Source of the DNA: Nautilus pompilius
Taxonomy: Eukaryota > Mollusca > Cephalopoda > Nautilida > Nautilidae
NCBI GenBank assembly: GCA_018389105.1
Contig: JACATO010002131.1
Span: 1,106,001-1,170,000, forward strand
DNA: 64,000 nt
Direction: 5' to 3'
Made by a program: the position numbers and the translations under genes. Under the pieces are notes generated by a model. The model worked only from the letters and a program-made list of their open reading frames with translations, was not told the origin of the DNA and searched no databases. The stretch's first letter is position 1. Each line of letters begins with the position of its first letter. Of this stretch, positions 39,473 to 51,339 are shown piece by piece.

Positions 39473-40210
39473 CTAAAAAATAATAAGTACATACCTTAGG
39501 AACTTTTTTTTTTTAAAGTAAAATAACAATTTTAAAAAGAAAATGTAAAGTGTTTAGTCAGCCTTAACCATTATCAAATGTAAGATTAACAAAGCTGACT
39601 CCAAACCAATTTAAAAAAAAAAAAAAAAATCAAAAATCTGTTCCACATAAATGGGTTATATCAACAAAAATCATTTCTGTACGAAGCAAAATGTTTTCTA
39701 TATATTCCGAATTACTGTCTTTTTCAAATGAATAAAATATTTTTTGTCTTTAACTAGATTATTGGTCATGGGCAGTACAATATTCCAAAAGAAATAGAGG
39801 CTTTGTCTTACACTAGAGACTGAATTACAGACATCACATTAACTCAGTTGAAAGCGCTTAAACCCTCTGATAAAAAGACTTTCATAATTGCAACTGATTA
39901 GGTATTTGGTTATAATTTGTTTTTTTAATTTACATTACTTTAATCATTGTCTATAATGGAGAGGGGGAGAGAAACTAAAATATAAATGAAATTTAGAAAA
40001 TGCCAAATATTTTTTTAAAACTTAAATTAACAGATAATACTAAGCAATAAAAACTAAGTTTAAAAATTGAAAGTTACTGTAGTGCATTGTGTAATCATAC
40101 ATGAAAAAGAATAACTAAAGAAAATATTAATATTAGATATAGTAGTGTATACTCCAAGTCAATTATGCAAAGCTATCTGGCAAATTGGATAAATTCCCAA
40201 GATATTTACA

Positions 40211-40825
40211 CAGGAACACCCCAACTTGCATAAGGGTTACATTCCAGTTGGCTATACATAAGTCGAATTCGCACCTATACCACAATCTTAAATAAGCATA
40301 AAGTCCTTTGTTTTGTCATCACCGTAGATTTCATGGGGGCAGATCCTTTCACGTGTTCTTTAATAGGGTCTTTGTCTCTCACTATCATGCTAACCGTCGA
40401 CATGGCCATGCACAATTAAAAAGTTTGCCCATCTTCACATTTCTTTATTATGCTCATCTTCTCCTCGACCATAATCACCTTATGCTTCTTTACAGAACCA
40501 CTAACATCACTTTTACACTTTGGTGCCATGGAATGCAATGGAAAAATTCATGTAAAAATGAAGATTTATGCATAACTAAACTCACTTAATGGATACTAAT
40601 GCACAGTTGAGTGTGTGGGAGAGGGGATGCTGGACGAACTAACACACTCAGACCCCAGAGCACATTACTCCACGGTTCAAAGTAATGCCTGCTCATATCC
40701 AGGTACCAATATATAGTGCTACGTAACATCTTCACTATCTCGAAATTTTTTTTTTTTTGGAATTTATTTCTTACGTAAAGTCAAATTTACTGAAGTCAAG
40801 GCTTACGTAAGTTGGGGTATTCTTG
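40211..40825 (-). mobile_element. Tigger/pogo deletion derivative
   Basis: Inverted ends CAGGAACACCCCAACTTGCA and CAAGAATACCCCAACTTACG match over about 24 bp with four differences. TA follows the right end; the left flank reads ca. The element is 615 bp and retains only the N-terminus of a Tigger transposase on the minus strand. The left flank mismatch may reflect decay of the TA duplication. Confidence 0.75.
40310..40529 (-). pseudogene. Tigger transposase N-terminus (psq-type HTH)
   Basis: From ATG at 40529 the minus strand reads MAPKCKSDVSGSVKKHKVIM, EEKMSIIKKCEDGQTF, one stop, then MSTVSMIVRDKDPIKEHVKG and SAPMKSTVMTKQR in the same frame. This is the CENP-B N-terminal (psq) helix-turn-helix of Tigger/TIGD proteins. 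The DDE catalytic region is absent, lost with the internal deletion. Only one stop interrupts the preserved part, so loss was mainly by deletion. Confidence 0.82.
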
Positions 40826-41408
40826 TAGGCATAATCACTATTATAAACAGTTTGACTTTAATGGCAGTGAGACCATCTGTTTGAAGAGATTGAATGATTC
40901 TTCTAAGAAAAAAACCATAACCCTCTAGCCACAAAAATACACACTAACTCAGCGTTAATTATTTTCAGTTTCTCTGAACCAAATACAAAAATTTCAAATT
41001 CAGAAACTAAACACCAAAAATTATTGATGATATGGGCATTTCCAAAAAATATGGTACTTTCATTGAAGAAAGTATTTCAATTTATTTTGGCAAATGAATA
41101 ATTATTTTAAAAAATGTCAGAGTTAATAAAATATGGAGAAAAACAAGAATCTGGGCTAACTGGAACAATTACTGCATGACAAGATGAGATTATGTCGATG
41201 TCAGATAGCAGTAGACTTTTCTCAAAACCAGATAAAAGTACTTGCAATATAATTAACATTGATTGCTAGGTGTTCAAAATGTTTGTTTTATTTATACTTC
41301 AATCCATCCTACTGCACAAAAATAATGGAAAAAAAAAAAAAACAAGTTGTAAAGCATTATTAAATATGTAAGCATCAACAGCCTAAAAAAATTTTTTTAT
41401 ATACATTA

Positions 41409-43278
41409 CAGTGAAACCCTGATTTTACGCGAATTCGGACGTACAATGACTCATCGCATTATCTTTTTTTTTTTTTAAAGATCAAAATGGAACAAACTGC
41501 TAGAAAAAGAAAAATTTTTTGTGTGAAAGATAAGCTTCAAGCACTTGACACGATCAAGACAAACTCAAGTTGCACGAGACCTTGGAATACCGGAATCAAC
41601 ACTTCATGGCTGGAAATCTCAAGAAGAAAAGTCATGCGCGTCGCTTTGCAAAGTTGAGGAAGAAGCAGGACTAAAAACCAAGCCTCGATGACTACTCCCT
41701 GTACGAGTGGTTCGTCCAAGTTCGCTCAGGACGACTTCCAATTTCTGGTCCAATTCTCAAAGCTCAAGCCGAGAAGTTTGACAAGCAGATCAATGGAAAA
41801 ACCTCACAGTTCAAAGCTAACAATGGATGGCTAGACCAGTTTAAACGGCATCACGGGATTTCTCAAGTGTTAGTGTCAGGAGAAATTTGCTCAGCCGACA
41901 GTGCTGCTGCCAGCGAATACCTGGCTGAACTAAAAACTCTTAGAAGGTGGCTACGTGAAACAACAAGTGTACAACTGTGACAAAACAGGCTTCTGCCACA
42001 AGATGATCCCAGACCATACACTGGCTAGCAAAGATGACGCCCACTGACATTGTTGTTTTGTGTAAACAAGACTGGAACATAAGTTAAAACTGCTCGTGAT
42101 TGGCAAATCTCACTTGCCCCGCTGTTTCCACCATGTCAACACGAAGTCATTACCATTCGAGTACACACACAACAGCAATGCTTGGATGATAAGTGTCATC
42201 TTTGAGGATTGGTTTCACAAAATTTTTGTTCTGCCATCCACGCTCATTTGCGTAAGTAAAAGCTAGAACCCAAAGCTCTTTTGCTTGACAACTGTCCCAC
42301 TCATCCACCAGCTGCCAACCTAGTAAGCTGTGACGATCAGAATTTCTTACCTCTCCAAGAACACTATATCCAAAATCCAGCCCCTAGATCAGGGAATCAT
42401 CTCTATGTTCCAGCAGAATTACAGGCAGGAATTAATTCGTAGAATTGTAGTAGACTTAATGCTTGAAGCTTATCTGGAAAACCTGTACGTGAAGGAAGTT
42501 TGCCGCTTAGGTGGGAAGGCCTTGGAAGCAGTCAGCTTGTCATGTGCAAAGAAATGCTGGGAGAAGGGTCTGGGGCCAGCCTTTTCATCACGCCAATCCA
42601 CCATGGAAGATGTGCATGAGGTAGAGAAGCTATCTGAATGGAACAAAGAACTACACCAATGGTACCTTGCCGACGACGAATGCCCAACATGAGCATCTGA
42701 TGGATGCTGAGATTGTCCATAACATAACTATAGCACTGGCGGAGGCGAGTGTACCAGTTCTGGAGCTACAAGATGATAATGCAGAGCCTCCACCCCCAAA
42801 AGTGTCTGAAGCCATTGAATACCTCGAGACTAGCCTCTGTTGGTTGGAGACCAAGGAAGAGGACCACACAAAAATCCTCCAACTCAGAAGCATTCTAGAT
42901 TTCACTCACACCCAGCGACATGCTATGTTCAAGCAAGGAACACTTGATCACTTTTTTAAAGAAATAAACTGTAAATGATGATTGCTAATATTTTTTAATG
43001 TTTTTATTTGTTGTTTTGTTTATTAAAAAGCTTTACTAAAAATTAATTTGTTTTAATTTCTACTGTAACAACAACGATTTATTCGCAGAATTCCTTAATT
43101 CAAAGGTAATTTACTTGCCAGAAAGTAAACGTGCAAAAAATGGGTGTTTTAGGATGTTAGGTCAACACTGGGTCAGTTCGAACGCTGATTTTCTTGAACT
43201 CTGATTTAGCGTAACCCTGCTTTTTTCACGATGACATTTTATGGACCTCAACAATCGCCTTATAACGGGGCCACACTG
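41409..43278 (+). mobile_element. Tigger/pogo-like transposon (jerky type)
   Basis: The element begins CAGTGAAACCCTGATTTTAC and ends GGGGCCACACTG, flanked by TA on both sides (41407-41408, 43279-43280). Inverted similarity of the ends is imperfect. At 1,870 bp it is close to a full-length Tigger. It encodes a damaged transposase on the plus strand, antisense to IQGAP. Confidence 0.82.
41487..42975 (+). pseudogene. Tigger transposase (CENP-B HTH + DDE), broken
   Basis: It starts MEQTARKRKIFCVKDKLQAL. A CENP-B-type DNA-binding half follows in a second frame (VRSGRLPISGPILKAQAEKF, then NNGWLDQFKRHHGIS). Catalytic-core pieces follow: YNCDKTGF..KMIP with the first Asp, LLLDNCPTHPPA with the second, then TTSKIQPLDQGII-like text and the tail ELIRRIVVDLM...KCWEKGLG. 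The last 120 codons are open. Order and spacing are those of jerky/TIGD proteins (pogo, DD-D type). Several frameshifts and stops make it non-functional; a domesticated gene is unlikely for that reason. Confidence 0.83.
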
Positions 43279-43739
43279 TACATGATTTGCAAAGCTTATA
43301 TAGAAAATAAATATTTGCACCAAATCTTACCTTTACATTATTTTTAGTAATGCATGGAAGGTGATTTAGCTTTAAGGTAGACAATGAAGTACACTATAGC
43401 TGTGGCCATTCATTTTGACCCAATCATTAATTTTAAATGCTATACAATGTTCAATTCCAGTGCACAACAAATGTCCAATAATGAAACTACTTTCCTTATT
43501 CATAGGACAACAAAATTTGTAAAAATAACACCAAATACATGAAATGACAGTTTGAGAATTAAATTCCAGAATAATGCATTTCCATTATATTCTAGATCTT
43601 TCAGCTGTGTTCTGGAAACTCAATTTTTTCGTTCGATCTAGAAAATTATGGAGATTTCTTGGAATTTATTCACTTTTCCTTAGCCACATCTCTGTCAGCA
43701 TCTTCAGTCAATGATAAAATTATTTTTTCAACAAAAAAT

Positions 43740-44270
43740 ATTAATCCCGAATTGTGGAATTGTGCAAGTGATAGTGATAAACAGCATACTGCTTCAAGTA
43801 AAAGAATGAAGCAAGATGATATTTGTAGATGAAAATTTAACTCAATCTTTTTTGATGGTGTTTAGAGTCGGGGGAAAGTTTTAAATCAAACTATTTTACC
43901 AACCAAGAACCATCCAAAGTATATTCACACCTGGGCATGTTTATCTACTACTGACAAAGACAATTTGGTGGTTGCATCTTTTAAAATCAGATTTTGTAGA
44001 ATCTGCTAAGAAACTCCATCCTAATGGTGACCCTAGTTCAAGAACAATCAAATTTATTGATCTAAAGACTAGTTTAAATTTAGATTTAAATCCAATTGAG
44101 AAAATATGGGTAATGATGGAGGTAAATATATTGCAAAAAAACATCCAAGAAATACAGAAATACCAAAAGCCATTAACCTTTTACTATTTAGGAGAAACTA
44201 TTTTATATGCATAACTGTTAGATAATTTTTAGGATGGCTGCTCAAAATGCACCCACCTGATTAAAATTAA
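43740..44270 (+). pseudogene. Tc1-like transposase C-terminal relic
   Basis: The plus strand holds KNHPKYIHTWACLSTTDKDN (about 43900-43960), resembling the ..VMVWGCFS.NG.. segment of Tc1. Downstream, LDLNPIEKIWVMM (about 44085-44115) carries the catalytic Glu of the PIE.W motif. The first half is missing. The downstream edge contains the motif shared with 11777-11810. The 43385-43440 segment, starting agctgtggccattcattttg, could be the other terminus but the match is too weak to claim. Confidence 0.6.
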
Positions 44271-46354
44271 CTTCAACATTGTTCAGTAATCCAAATTATT
44301 AAAAAAAGTTCAGAAAACAAAGGACAAAATGTTGTGTAGAAAGTAAAAAATGTAAAGTAAAATCACCCAACCGTTGTCACAGAAGTGCCAATACTGATTT
44401 ATTTTCTTGAATCTTGTCAATTAGCCCATGGAAGTCTACTCTGGCCAATACATGATTGGCCGCAAATGATTCTAACTTTACTCGGCAACTCCTCTTTCAC
44501 CCATCACATCAGATACCTACATCGCTGTCCAATCAACTAGAGAAATCCAAGGTACGAACATTAGAGACCTCCACATCACCAAAAAGAAAGGATTCAGTAT
44601 CATATTCCATCACACAGATAATAATAATGCAGGTATAATAAAGCACTGGGTAATCCAAGCCAGTCATACAAGTAGCTTGACTAGTAAAGTCACTTTTGTG
44701 AGATAAAGCAATATAAATAGCCAGACAAAGCGATGTGGACCAGCATTCTTTTACATGTATTATCTATAGTAGAGATAAAAAAAAAACATTAAAAGATTTG
44801 TCTGTTTTCCTGTTTTCAGCTGTCCTGAATGTGAAGAGGCAGCTTGGGAAAATATTTAATCATACAAGATGGTATTTGAAACAATGCCATGTAGAATGAA
44901 AGCAGTCGTTAAAAAACAAAGGATTCTGGTCAGAATTACAAAATCTTGTTTTTAATGTTATAATTTCAATTTATTTTTTGTAAATTTTTTTATCATCCTT
45001 GTTAATGAATGTGACATTAAACCAAAGCACTTATCTGGGTTTAAACCTTTAGATTTTAAAAGATCTATAAAACATTGAAAATTATTAAGTCAGCCAAAAC
45101 TGACTGGCCACAACTACATGCCAAGGAATTATACAAAATGCTAATAATATAAACAATGACCACTCATAAATGAGAGAAATTGAAATTATCTTTTAAAAGT
45201 TATGTTACTCAAGCTATTTCAGGAGAAACAAAACAAAACAAAATGCACAGATTTTCATGTATGTAGCAAAACAAACAGGTATAATGTTAATGTGAGTTTT
45301 CATTGTATAAGCATTTCAAACAATGTTATTGTAAGTTTGATCAACTCTAGGAGAGAGAATTTTGGATGTATATTTACAAATTATCCTAATGGAATGTCTT
45401 CTGGAGGTGGCTCAGTAGATTCAACAACTATAACATGTAGATTTAATACATGGCAAAAACTCTCATGCTTTGCCAACAAACCACTGCCTTAACAGTATTA
45501 ACAGCTTCAAACTTCTAAAATATAAAGTGTTTAAAAAAGTTAACATTTTAATATTTTTGAAATATAAAAGTTTGTATTTAGTCTTTCACAAGGAAAAAAA
45601 TACAGTAACTCCACCTGCAACTGATAATCTTTCAAAAAATGAATTAGTATTATTATGACTATGGTGATAATACGAAAGCTAGATAGATACACTAATATAT
45701 TTATCTGACATGTAAATTGTCATCTTTAAGTTATAACCATTTTAACTTTATGAACTATTTCACAATCCTAAATGAACATATTGCACATGGATTTTTCTTT
45801 AAACAATATTTCTTATGTTAAATGCCATGAAACCAATGACTGACCAACTAATAATATGTATCCTGTAGTTTCAGATAGAATGCAGTTTTGTTATTGGCTC
45901 TCTCTTTTGAGATAATAGCATGGATACTAAACAACATTCAAGATTCCTCCCTTGCTCTCTACTAAATTTCATTTATTTGTTATCTGTTAGTGATACCCCA
46001 TCTACTGAATCTTGGCAACAATTCACATGCCCACACGTTCAATCTTGCTACAGAAACAATGCTATCAAACATCTGTCAGTAAATGTAAAACGAAACCAAT
46101 ACACATGGGTGATCAGACTCATTATTTCTTGCCTGATTCACCATGTGTCAGCAAGCATGGTAGATCGAACAAAAATAATGCCATCATCACACTATTACCA
46201 ACTTTCCAGGGGAAGAGACCACCTCCTCCTCCTGCAGATGCCCATACACTACAAAATCTGATATCTAAGCAAAACAATTTTTTACATACCAACTCTGAAT
46301 TCAAACAAATTTTAACACCAGTATTTTTAGGAAACAAACTATAGCCAAGATACT

Positions 46355-46440
46355 GTAGACAGCTAATGCTGATGCTGAGATTTGAACCAGGAATCTCCGG
46401 TTGAGATACTGAAGAAAAAATACAACATTCTATTTGTGAC
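46355..46440 (-). repeat. tRNA-like fragment (B box)
   Basis: The minus strand reads GGTTCAAATCTCAGC after CCGGAGATTCCT, close to the Pol III B box GGTTCGANTCC. No good A box is visible, so this is a partial SINE or decayed tRNA sequence at best. Confidence 0.35.
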
Positions 46441-47389
46441 AAAAAAAAACCCCCAAAACTAACAGTTACAGATATTGCAGTGAGTTCTGAAGCAAAACAT
46501 CAAACTATAGCCAGTTTCAAACCGTAAGGTTGCAAGCATTATTCCGCCCAGTATCTATCTAGTTCAGGTCTACCAGAAAACTTTCATCAAAGAAACTATC
46601 GCTGTCATAAGAGCAAAATCAGCATAGCTATTACATACATTATCTCTGAACTTAAAGTTACTAAAAGAATTGGGTTTGAGAAGAAAAACGAGAAAGAACC
46701 ATTCAACAGAGGCCAAACAATTATGGTATACTACTATATCCCAAAGTGGCAACTAACTGCAGTGCCAACTTGTCCTCTCCTTTAATAAATCACTATCAGA
46801 CAACTAAATTGTCATAGTAATTTTAGTCAATAAAAATGTATACATCAGCAAGGCAGCTGTTATGACAATTATTTCAGATTTTTCTGGCAATTGAAAAATT
46901 CCAAAAAATTTGCAAAATTTTATATGAAAAAAATATGACTAAAAATACATTAACATTTGAACACTGATATGCAATAAACCAAATCCACACCAGTAAAGTA
47001 ATGATTTTACCCACATTTTAAATACTTAGGTAACTATAATAATAATATTAAAAAAAAACAAAAACAAACAACAGCAGCAGAGAATGTGTTGCTTACCCTT
47101 CTACCTGCACGCTCTTAAGATGTTTTTAAAGTCCTATAGGCTTTAACTTACTGGGTGAAGATTCAAAAAAAAAAAATTGTTAGCAAGAACCAAACTATTT
47201 TCAAAATTCATTATTGATTTCAATAAAATAATTTTTTTTAGAAGAATACTTTTCCCAGGCAACTCTGCCAGAACTGACCAGGAAAGTCAGCAGCTTTCAA
47301 CCAAACTATGAATTGTGACTTCTGATCATCACTGGTCCACAAAATCACTTCTTCCATCTATTTTCATCACTTAGTTTTACCACAGAAGT

Positions 47390-48130
47390 ATGCCTAATGT
47401 GAGGGCTTTGTTGTAGTAATTGTATTTCAACTATGATATGGAGTCTGATACTGAATCATTTCCTTCTAGTGATATAGGTTTTGAACATGCATAATGATAA
47501 TCTCTCATCATTCAGCAACTCTGACAATGATTCAGAATTCATCCCATAAAAAAAGGATCAAATGGAGTTCAGGTCATCTCTCCATGTAGCAAAGGGGACC
47601 AACTGATACGTTGCACAAATGCAGAGAAGCAGTCACACCAGACAATCTGAGAAAATGAAGGCCTTCGCAAGAGTAACCATCACCATGAACCTTCATTCGG
47701 TTCCATCCATCAATGAATTTTGGAGTACAGACTGAATGTGGCAGAGATGTCAAAGGTCATGACACTAAATAAATTGAATTAGTACTGGGATCTCTGCTAC
47801 AACAGTGGAATACCTGCCTTTGATGATTATAACAAAGACCAGCTAGTCAAAATTAAACCTCTCCTTAATGTGGCCACACCCACAAAGACTTCATGCTGAT
47901 CACTATACTGAGAAGGGTTTGAGAAGTGGTTTTTGCTCCAGGAAACTGAATCCTACCAAAAAGAAAAAGTGATAATCAAGTGCAACTCCAACAACCAAGG
48001 TCATCACATCCTGGCAATAGTAAAGAGAAAGCAGAGCTGGTGCTTAGAAGCAGGTCTACTCCCTGTGTAAAACGAGATGTTTTATTGATCACGTGGACAG
48101 GTAGTGACTGCAACAATGGAGTGTGATTTT
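47390..48130 (+). mobile_element. piggyBac-like relic, copy B
   Basis: The plus strand encodes DMESDTESFPSSD near 47440, an acidic start typical of piggyBac proteins. Later comes NSGIPAFDDYNKDQLVKIKP followed by LL (about 47800-47860), which fits the piggyBac ..NS.IP...P.YDKLYKIRPLLDH.. segment. KRDVLLIT near 48070 resembles the later KRDV..LST motif. Frames change several times and stops are present. The termini were not identified. It shares segments with 11090-11640. Confidence 0.55.
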
Positions 48131-49065
48131 ACTTTTTTATTACTATAATTGAATTGTGTATGCTAAGTCATTTATGTTATTTGAATCATTCCATGACTAC
48201 TATTCTTTAATTTCAAGCAAATAGTTAATTTTGTCACAATTAAATTGAAAAAAAAAATAGTTATTTGCTATATTTGGAGAATTTCTGACAAAAAAGGAAG
48301 GATATTTTACAGCATTAGTAAACAAGTGAGCAAACATGTTCAATGTAAGTTTTATAGGAAAAAAGCACCTGGTCTGACAAACATTGTCATTTCTTTTCTA
48401 TCAATTCTAAAATAATGTAGCTGATATCAAACTAATCTCCAGTGCTAATATGTATCTTTTCCCTTGTCCTTAATGAATTGGCTCTCCCTCTTGCTAATAA
48501 AGAACTGTATTAATTCACTAGAATGCCTACCAAGGATAGTGATATCAAGTCATAAGACTTAACATGAACGAGGACTTCCATATAATTTGATATTCCAAAT
48601 TCAATTTATGAACTATCAACCTCACCATGTGATTTTAGAAAAGGTTAAGGCAAGCAATTTTTTCAGAGTTTCAAATATGCATTATTGCTGTTCCAGAAGC
48701 TGTTACTGAACATGTACAAAAATGAAACTAACTTTGCATAATTAGAAAAAGACTTCTTTTAAAAAAAGTGTATGAATATTACTTCATATAAGATCAGGTC
48801 CCTCTTAATTGCACTCAGGACCATCTTGCAAATTGCAATAAAACTAAGGATTATTAACATTTTTTAAAAATCAAGGTTGGTGCGTGACCATCTATTTTAG
48901 AGTGCTGCTTAAATTTCTTAACAGTATTCAGAAAAAACAAAAAAAACCCCCAAAAACCTTATATTCCATGAGTTTGTGGTTTATGCAGATAAGTCTGAAT
49001 AAAAAGAATTTGTGAAGATCAGAAATTATTAACCTCTGCACTTTCCTTTACAGTGCACAAAATTA

Positions 49066-49082
49066 TCTCTCTCTCTCTCTCT
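49066..49082. repeat. (CT)n microsatellite
   Basis: Eight CT units in intron sequence. Confidence 0.9.
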
Positions 49083-49381
49083 TTCCAGCAGCATAGAAAT
49101 CTATTTGATGCTTCAAAGCTTTGCTCAGTTCTTTGGCACATTCATTGACTTTAGCTTTCAACAGAAAGCCATCAAATGGGACCGAGTTTTTGTGATTAAC
49201 CACCTAAACAGCGCTTCATCAACATCAGCCACCCTACTTTCCTGATTGTGCTCTATCCCAATCATTTTTGTTCTCCAACCATTCAAAATGCTTAAATATC
49301 ACAAGTTTGTGTAGCCATCTTGAGAGAAATGAATTTAACTTCCAAACACAAACAGAAAAGTCTGGAAGCTATTAAAAAAAA

Positions 49382-49455
49382 ACTGGTTTAAGTGGCAACC
49401 AATCTCATGTGGCACCATGTTGTGTAGCACAAGGTCTCGGGTTCAAAAATCAAAT
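49382..49455 (+). repeat. tRNA-derived SINE head
   Basis: TGGTTTAAGTGG (49384-49395) matches the Pol III A box perfectly and GGGTTCAAAAATC (49439-49451) resembles the B box, with normal spacing. It cannot be a functional tRNA because the arms do not fold, so a tRNA-derived SINE is the best reading. Confidence 0.55.
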
Positions 49456-49944
49456 GTATTGTTAAAATGATTTTTCTGTGTACCACACATGCATGTGGAA
49501 ATTCCAATAATTAGATTTTTAACAATAGTAAGTACAGAAGAAAAAAAATCCATTTTTACATAGATAATTATGCTAAAACACGTTTGCTAATAAGTGAGTT
49601 GCAAATAAACAGATGACCTATTTCCAGAAAAAAATGAAATGAAATTTTTTATAAATAGAATTTGTAGAACAACAGATTCTTTCCAGTTTGAACTTGGCAC
49701 CCAGCACTGCACTAGTAAATGAATATTTGAGTTGCTGTGCGATATACCAATCTCTACAATGGAGATAACCTCAATTTGGGGAAGACCATGGTGCAAGCAA
49801 GTGTAGTACCATGGTTATCTGCTAAAGAGCAATGGCCATCCTGCACCATGAGAGGAGCCCCAGAACTTGAGACTTCTGCAAGATAAACCCCTACTATAAC
49901 TCTTCATTTTCAGATGTAAAGGGGGGGGGAGGTGGACAAGTAAA

Positions 49945-50025
49945 TTGACATGACTGGCTGGTGAAGCTCTGCCAGTCCAGTTGTCTAACCATCAACCACC
50001 CACATGTTCGAGTTAAGGCCTGATA
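49945..50025 (+). repeat. tRNA-like fragment
   Basis: TGTTCGAGTTAAGG near 50005-50018 resembles a B box and TGGCTGGTGAAGC near 49953 a weak A box. The patch is richer in GC than the flanks. Probably a decayed SINE. Confidence 0.35.
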
Positions 50026-51182
50026 TTTGTAACACAATATTGGAAAAACAAAAAACATTGCTACATGCAATAAGTAGATTCCATAACTAGAGTCATAGAT
50101 CAAAGATTTTTTTGTTAAGGTTAGGAATTGGTTAAGCGTTATTGCTGCTACCTCATCAGTTACAAGGTGGCTGATTCTGTAACCTTACACAAATTCGTTA
50201 ATGGTTAAAAACTGATTTTTAGTTTTGTTTGGGGGGGGTATGAATATTTTTTTTTTTTTTTACAAAAAAGTAGAATTAAATAAACCAAACAAATTTTGAG
50301 TATTTTAAATTTATTGAAATTTTACTTTTACTAATTGATATAAATTTTTTTTTAAAAAAGTACAATTTGTAATCTCAAGATAGTTCATTTAAATTCAACT
50401 AATTAGTCTGATAAACCAGAAACTTATCAAGATATTAACAGCCTTTTAAAAATAACTTAGATTCCTTTTGACAACTGCGTGTTATAAAGTGATGGTAAAT
50501 CCAGTTAGTTTTTTTTTCCTCTGAAAATCCTAACTATCAGCAAATGAATAGTGACCAATACTTTGTTGCTACTTTCTCAAATAAGCTCAAGAAAATTCTT
50601 TTTCAAAGAAGTGTCACTATTTCTTCTGTCCATACTAGGGTTTCTGTTTTACCATTTTTTCTTCTTTCTTGTAATTCAAGACTAAATAAAACCACTATTC
50701 ATTAGACTGGATTTACCTGACTGACAACTGTTGTCAACGAAGGCATGCTAACAATAGTAGTTTTTAGAACTTAAAGTCTCACCGACTACTTAGAAAAAAT
50801 TGCAAGTTAGGTAGATAAGCAATGAATCTGGAATGCTATGCCAGATGCTGAAAACCTTTTAGTAAATAGTGACCAAAATCTACTTACAGACTAACTCTAC
50901 CTAAATGTGCTTTTGAAGCACAAAGCTATAAGAATAAGTTCGAGAAATGCATCCTTTCTAAAAAACTTTCAAACTACCATCCATGGGATGTATGTCAAAC
51001 ATGAATGCAGCCAGCCTTATAATAAATGCAGAATTATAATTGAATTTTCATAAAATGCCAAAGCTTACATAAAAATAAAATCAAACTAATCTGAATGTCT
51101 AATTTCTTATGAGTAACTCTTTCATCTTTAAATTATCTCAGATCCATTTTTTAAAATCATGTCAATTTTTTTCCATGCTTAC

Positions 51183-51339
51183 CTTGTATCTAGTCTGTTC
51201 CTTATCATATATTCGCTTGTACGAAACAGCCTGAGGTGCAAAAAAATGTCCAAGTTTAGCTAGGTAGACCCCATTTCGTAAATTTTCCTCTAGTTCTGTT
51301 GTTGGTGGCAGTGGTTCATTGATGCATGCCTCTATCCAT
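51183..51339 (-). CDS. IQGAP: IQGAP exon: start of calponin-homology domain
   Basis: This exon encodes 52 codons plus the last base of a split codon (probably Arg). It begins WIEACINEPLPPTTELEE and ends KRIYDKEQTRYK. It matches the start of the IQGAP calponin-homology domain, which binds F-actin; the stretch NGVYLAKLG is diagnostic. The acceptor reads TTCAG|A and the donor AAG|GTAAGC, leaving phase 0 at the 3' end. It is the most 5' exon found here. The exon(s) for the first ~40 residues (the usual EAKR segment) were not found upstream and probably lie beyond the window. IQGAP proteins are cytoplasmic scaffolds linking Cdc42/Rac, calmodulin and actin. The assignment to family is firm; the paralogue is open. 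Confidence 0.93.

Larger units (their letters stand above)
39473..51182 (-). other. IQGAP intron, about 11.7 kb, transposon-rich
   Basis: This intron separates the two CH-domain exons. It carries a Tigger deletion derivative (40211-40825), a near-full Tigger (41409-43278), a Tc1-like relic (about 43740-44270), a piggyBac-like relic (47390-48130) and several tRNA-like segments (46350-50200). Stretches 44700-46300 and 50250-51150 show nothing recognisable. Confidence 0.8.

Noticed and set aside
40308-40589. 93-codon plus-strand open frame
   Set aside because: It is the antisense of the Tigger N-terminal coding segment on the minus strand.
43385-43440. agctgtggccattcattttg as left terminal repeat of the Tc1-like relic
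   Set aside because: It resembles Tc1-type ends, but no matching inverted copy was found at the right side.
46122-46442. Overlapping open frames of 106-113 codons on both strands
   Set aside because: The translations show no recognisable domain and the two strands are equally open, which suggests chance.
49384-49451. Functional tRNA gene
   Set aside because: Internal promoter boxes are present, but the acceptor, D and T arms do not pair, so a SINE head is more likely.
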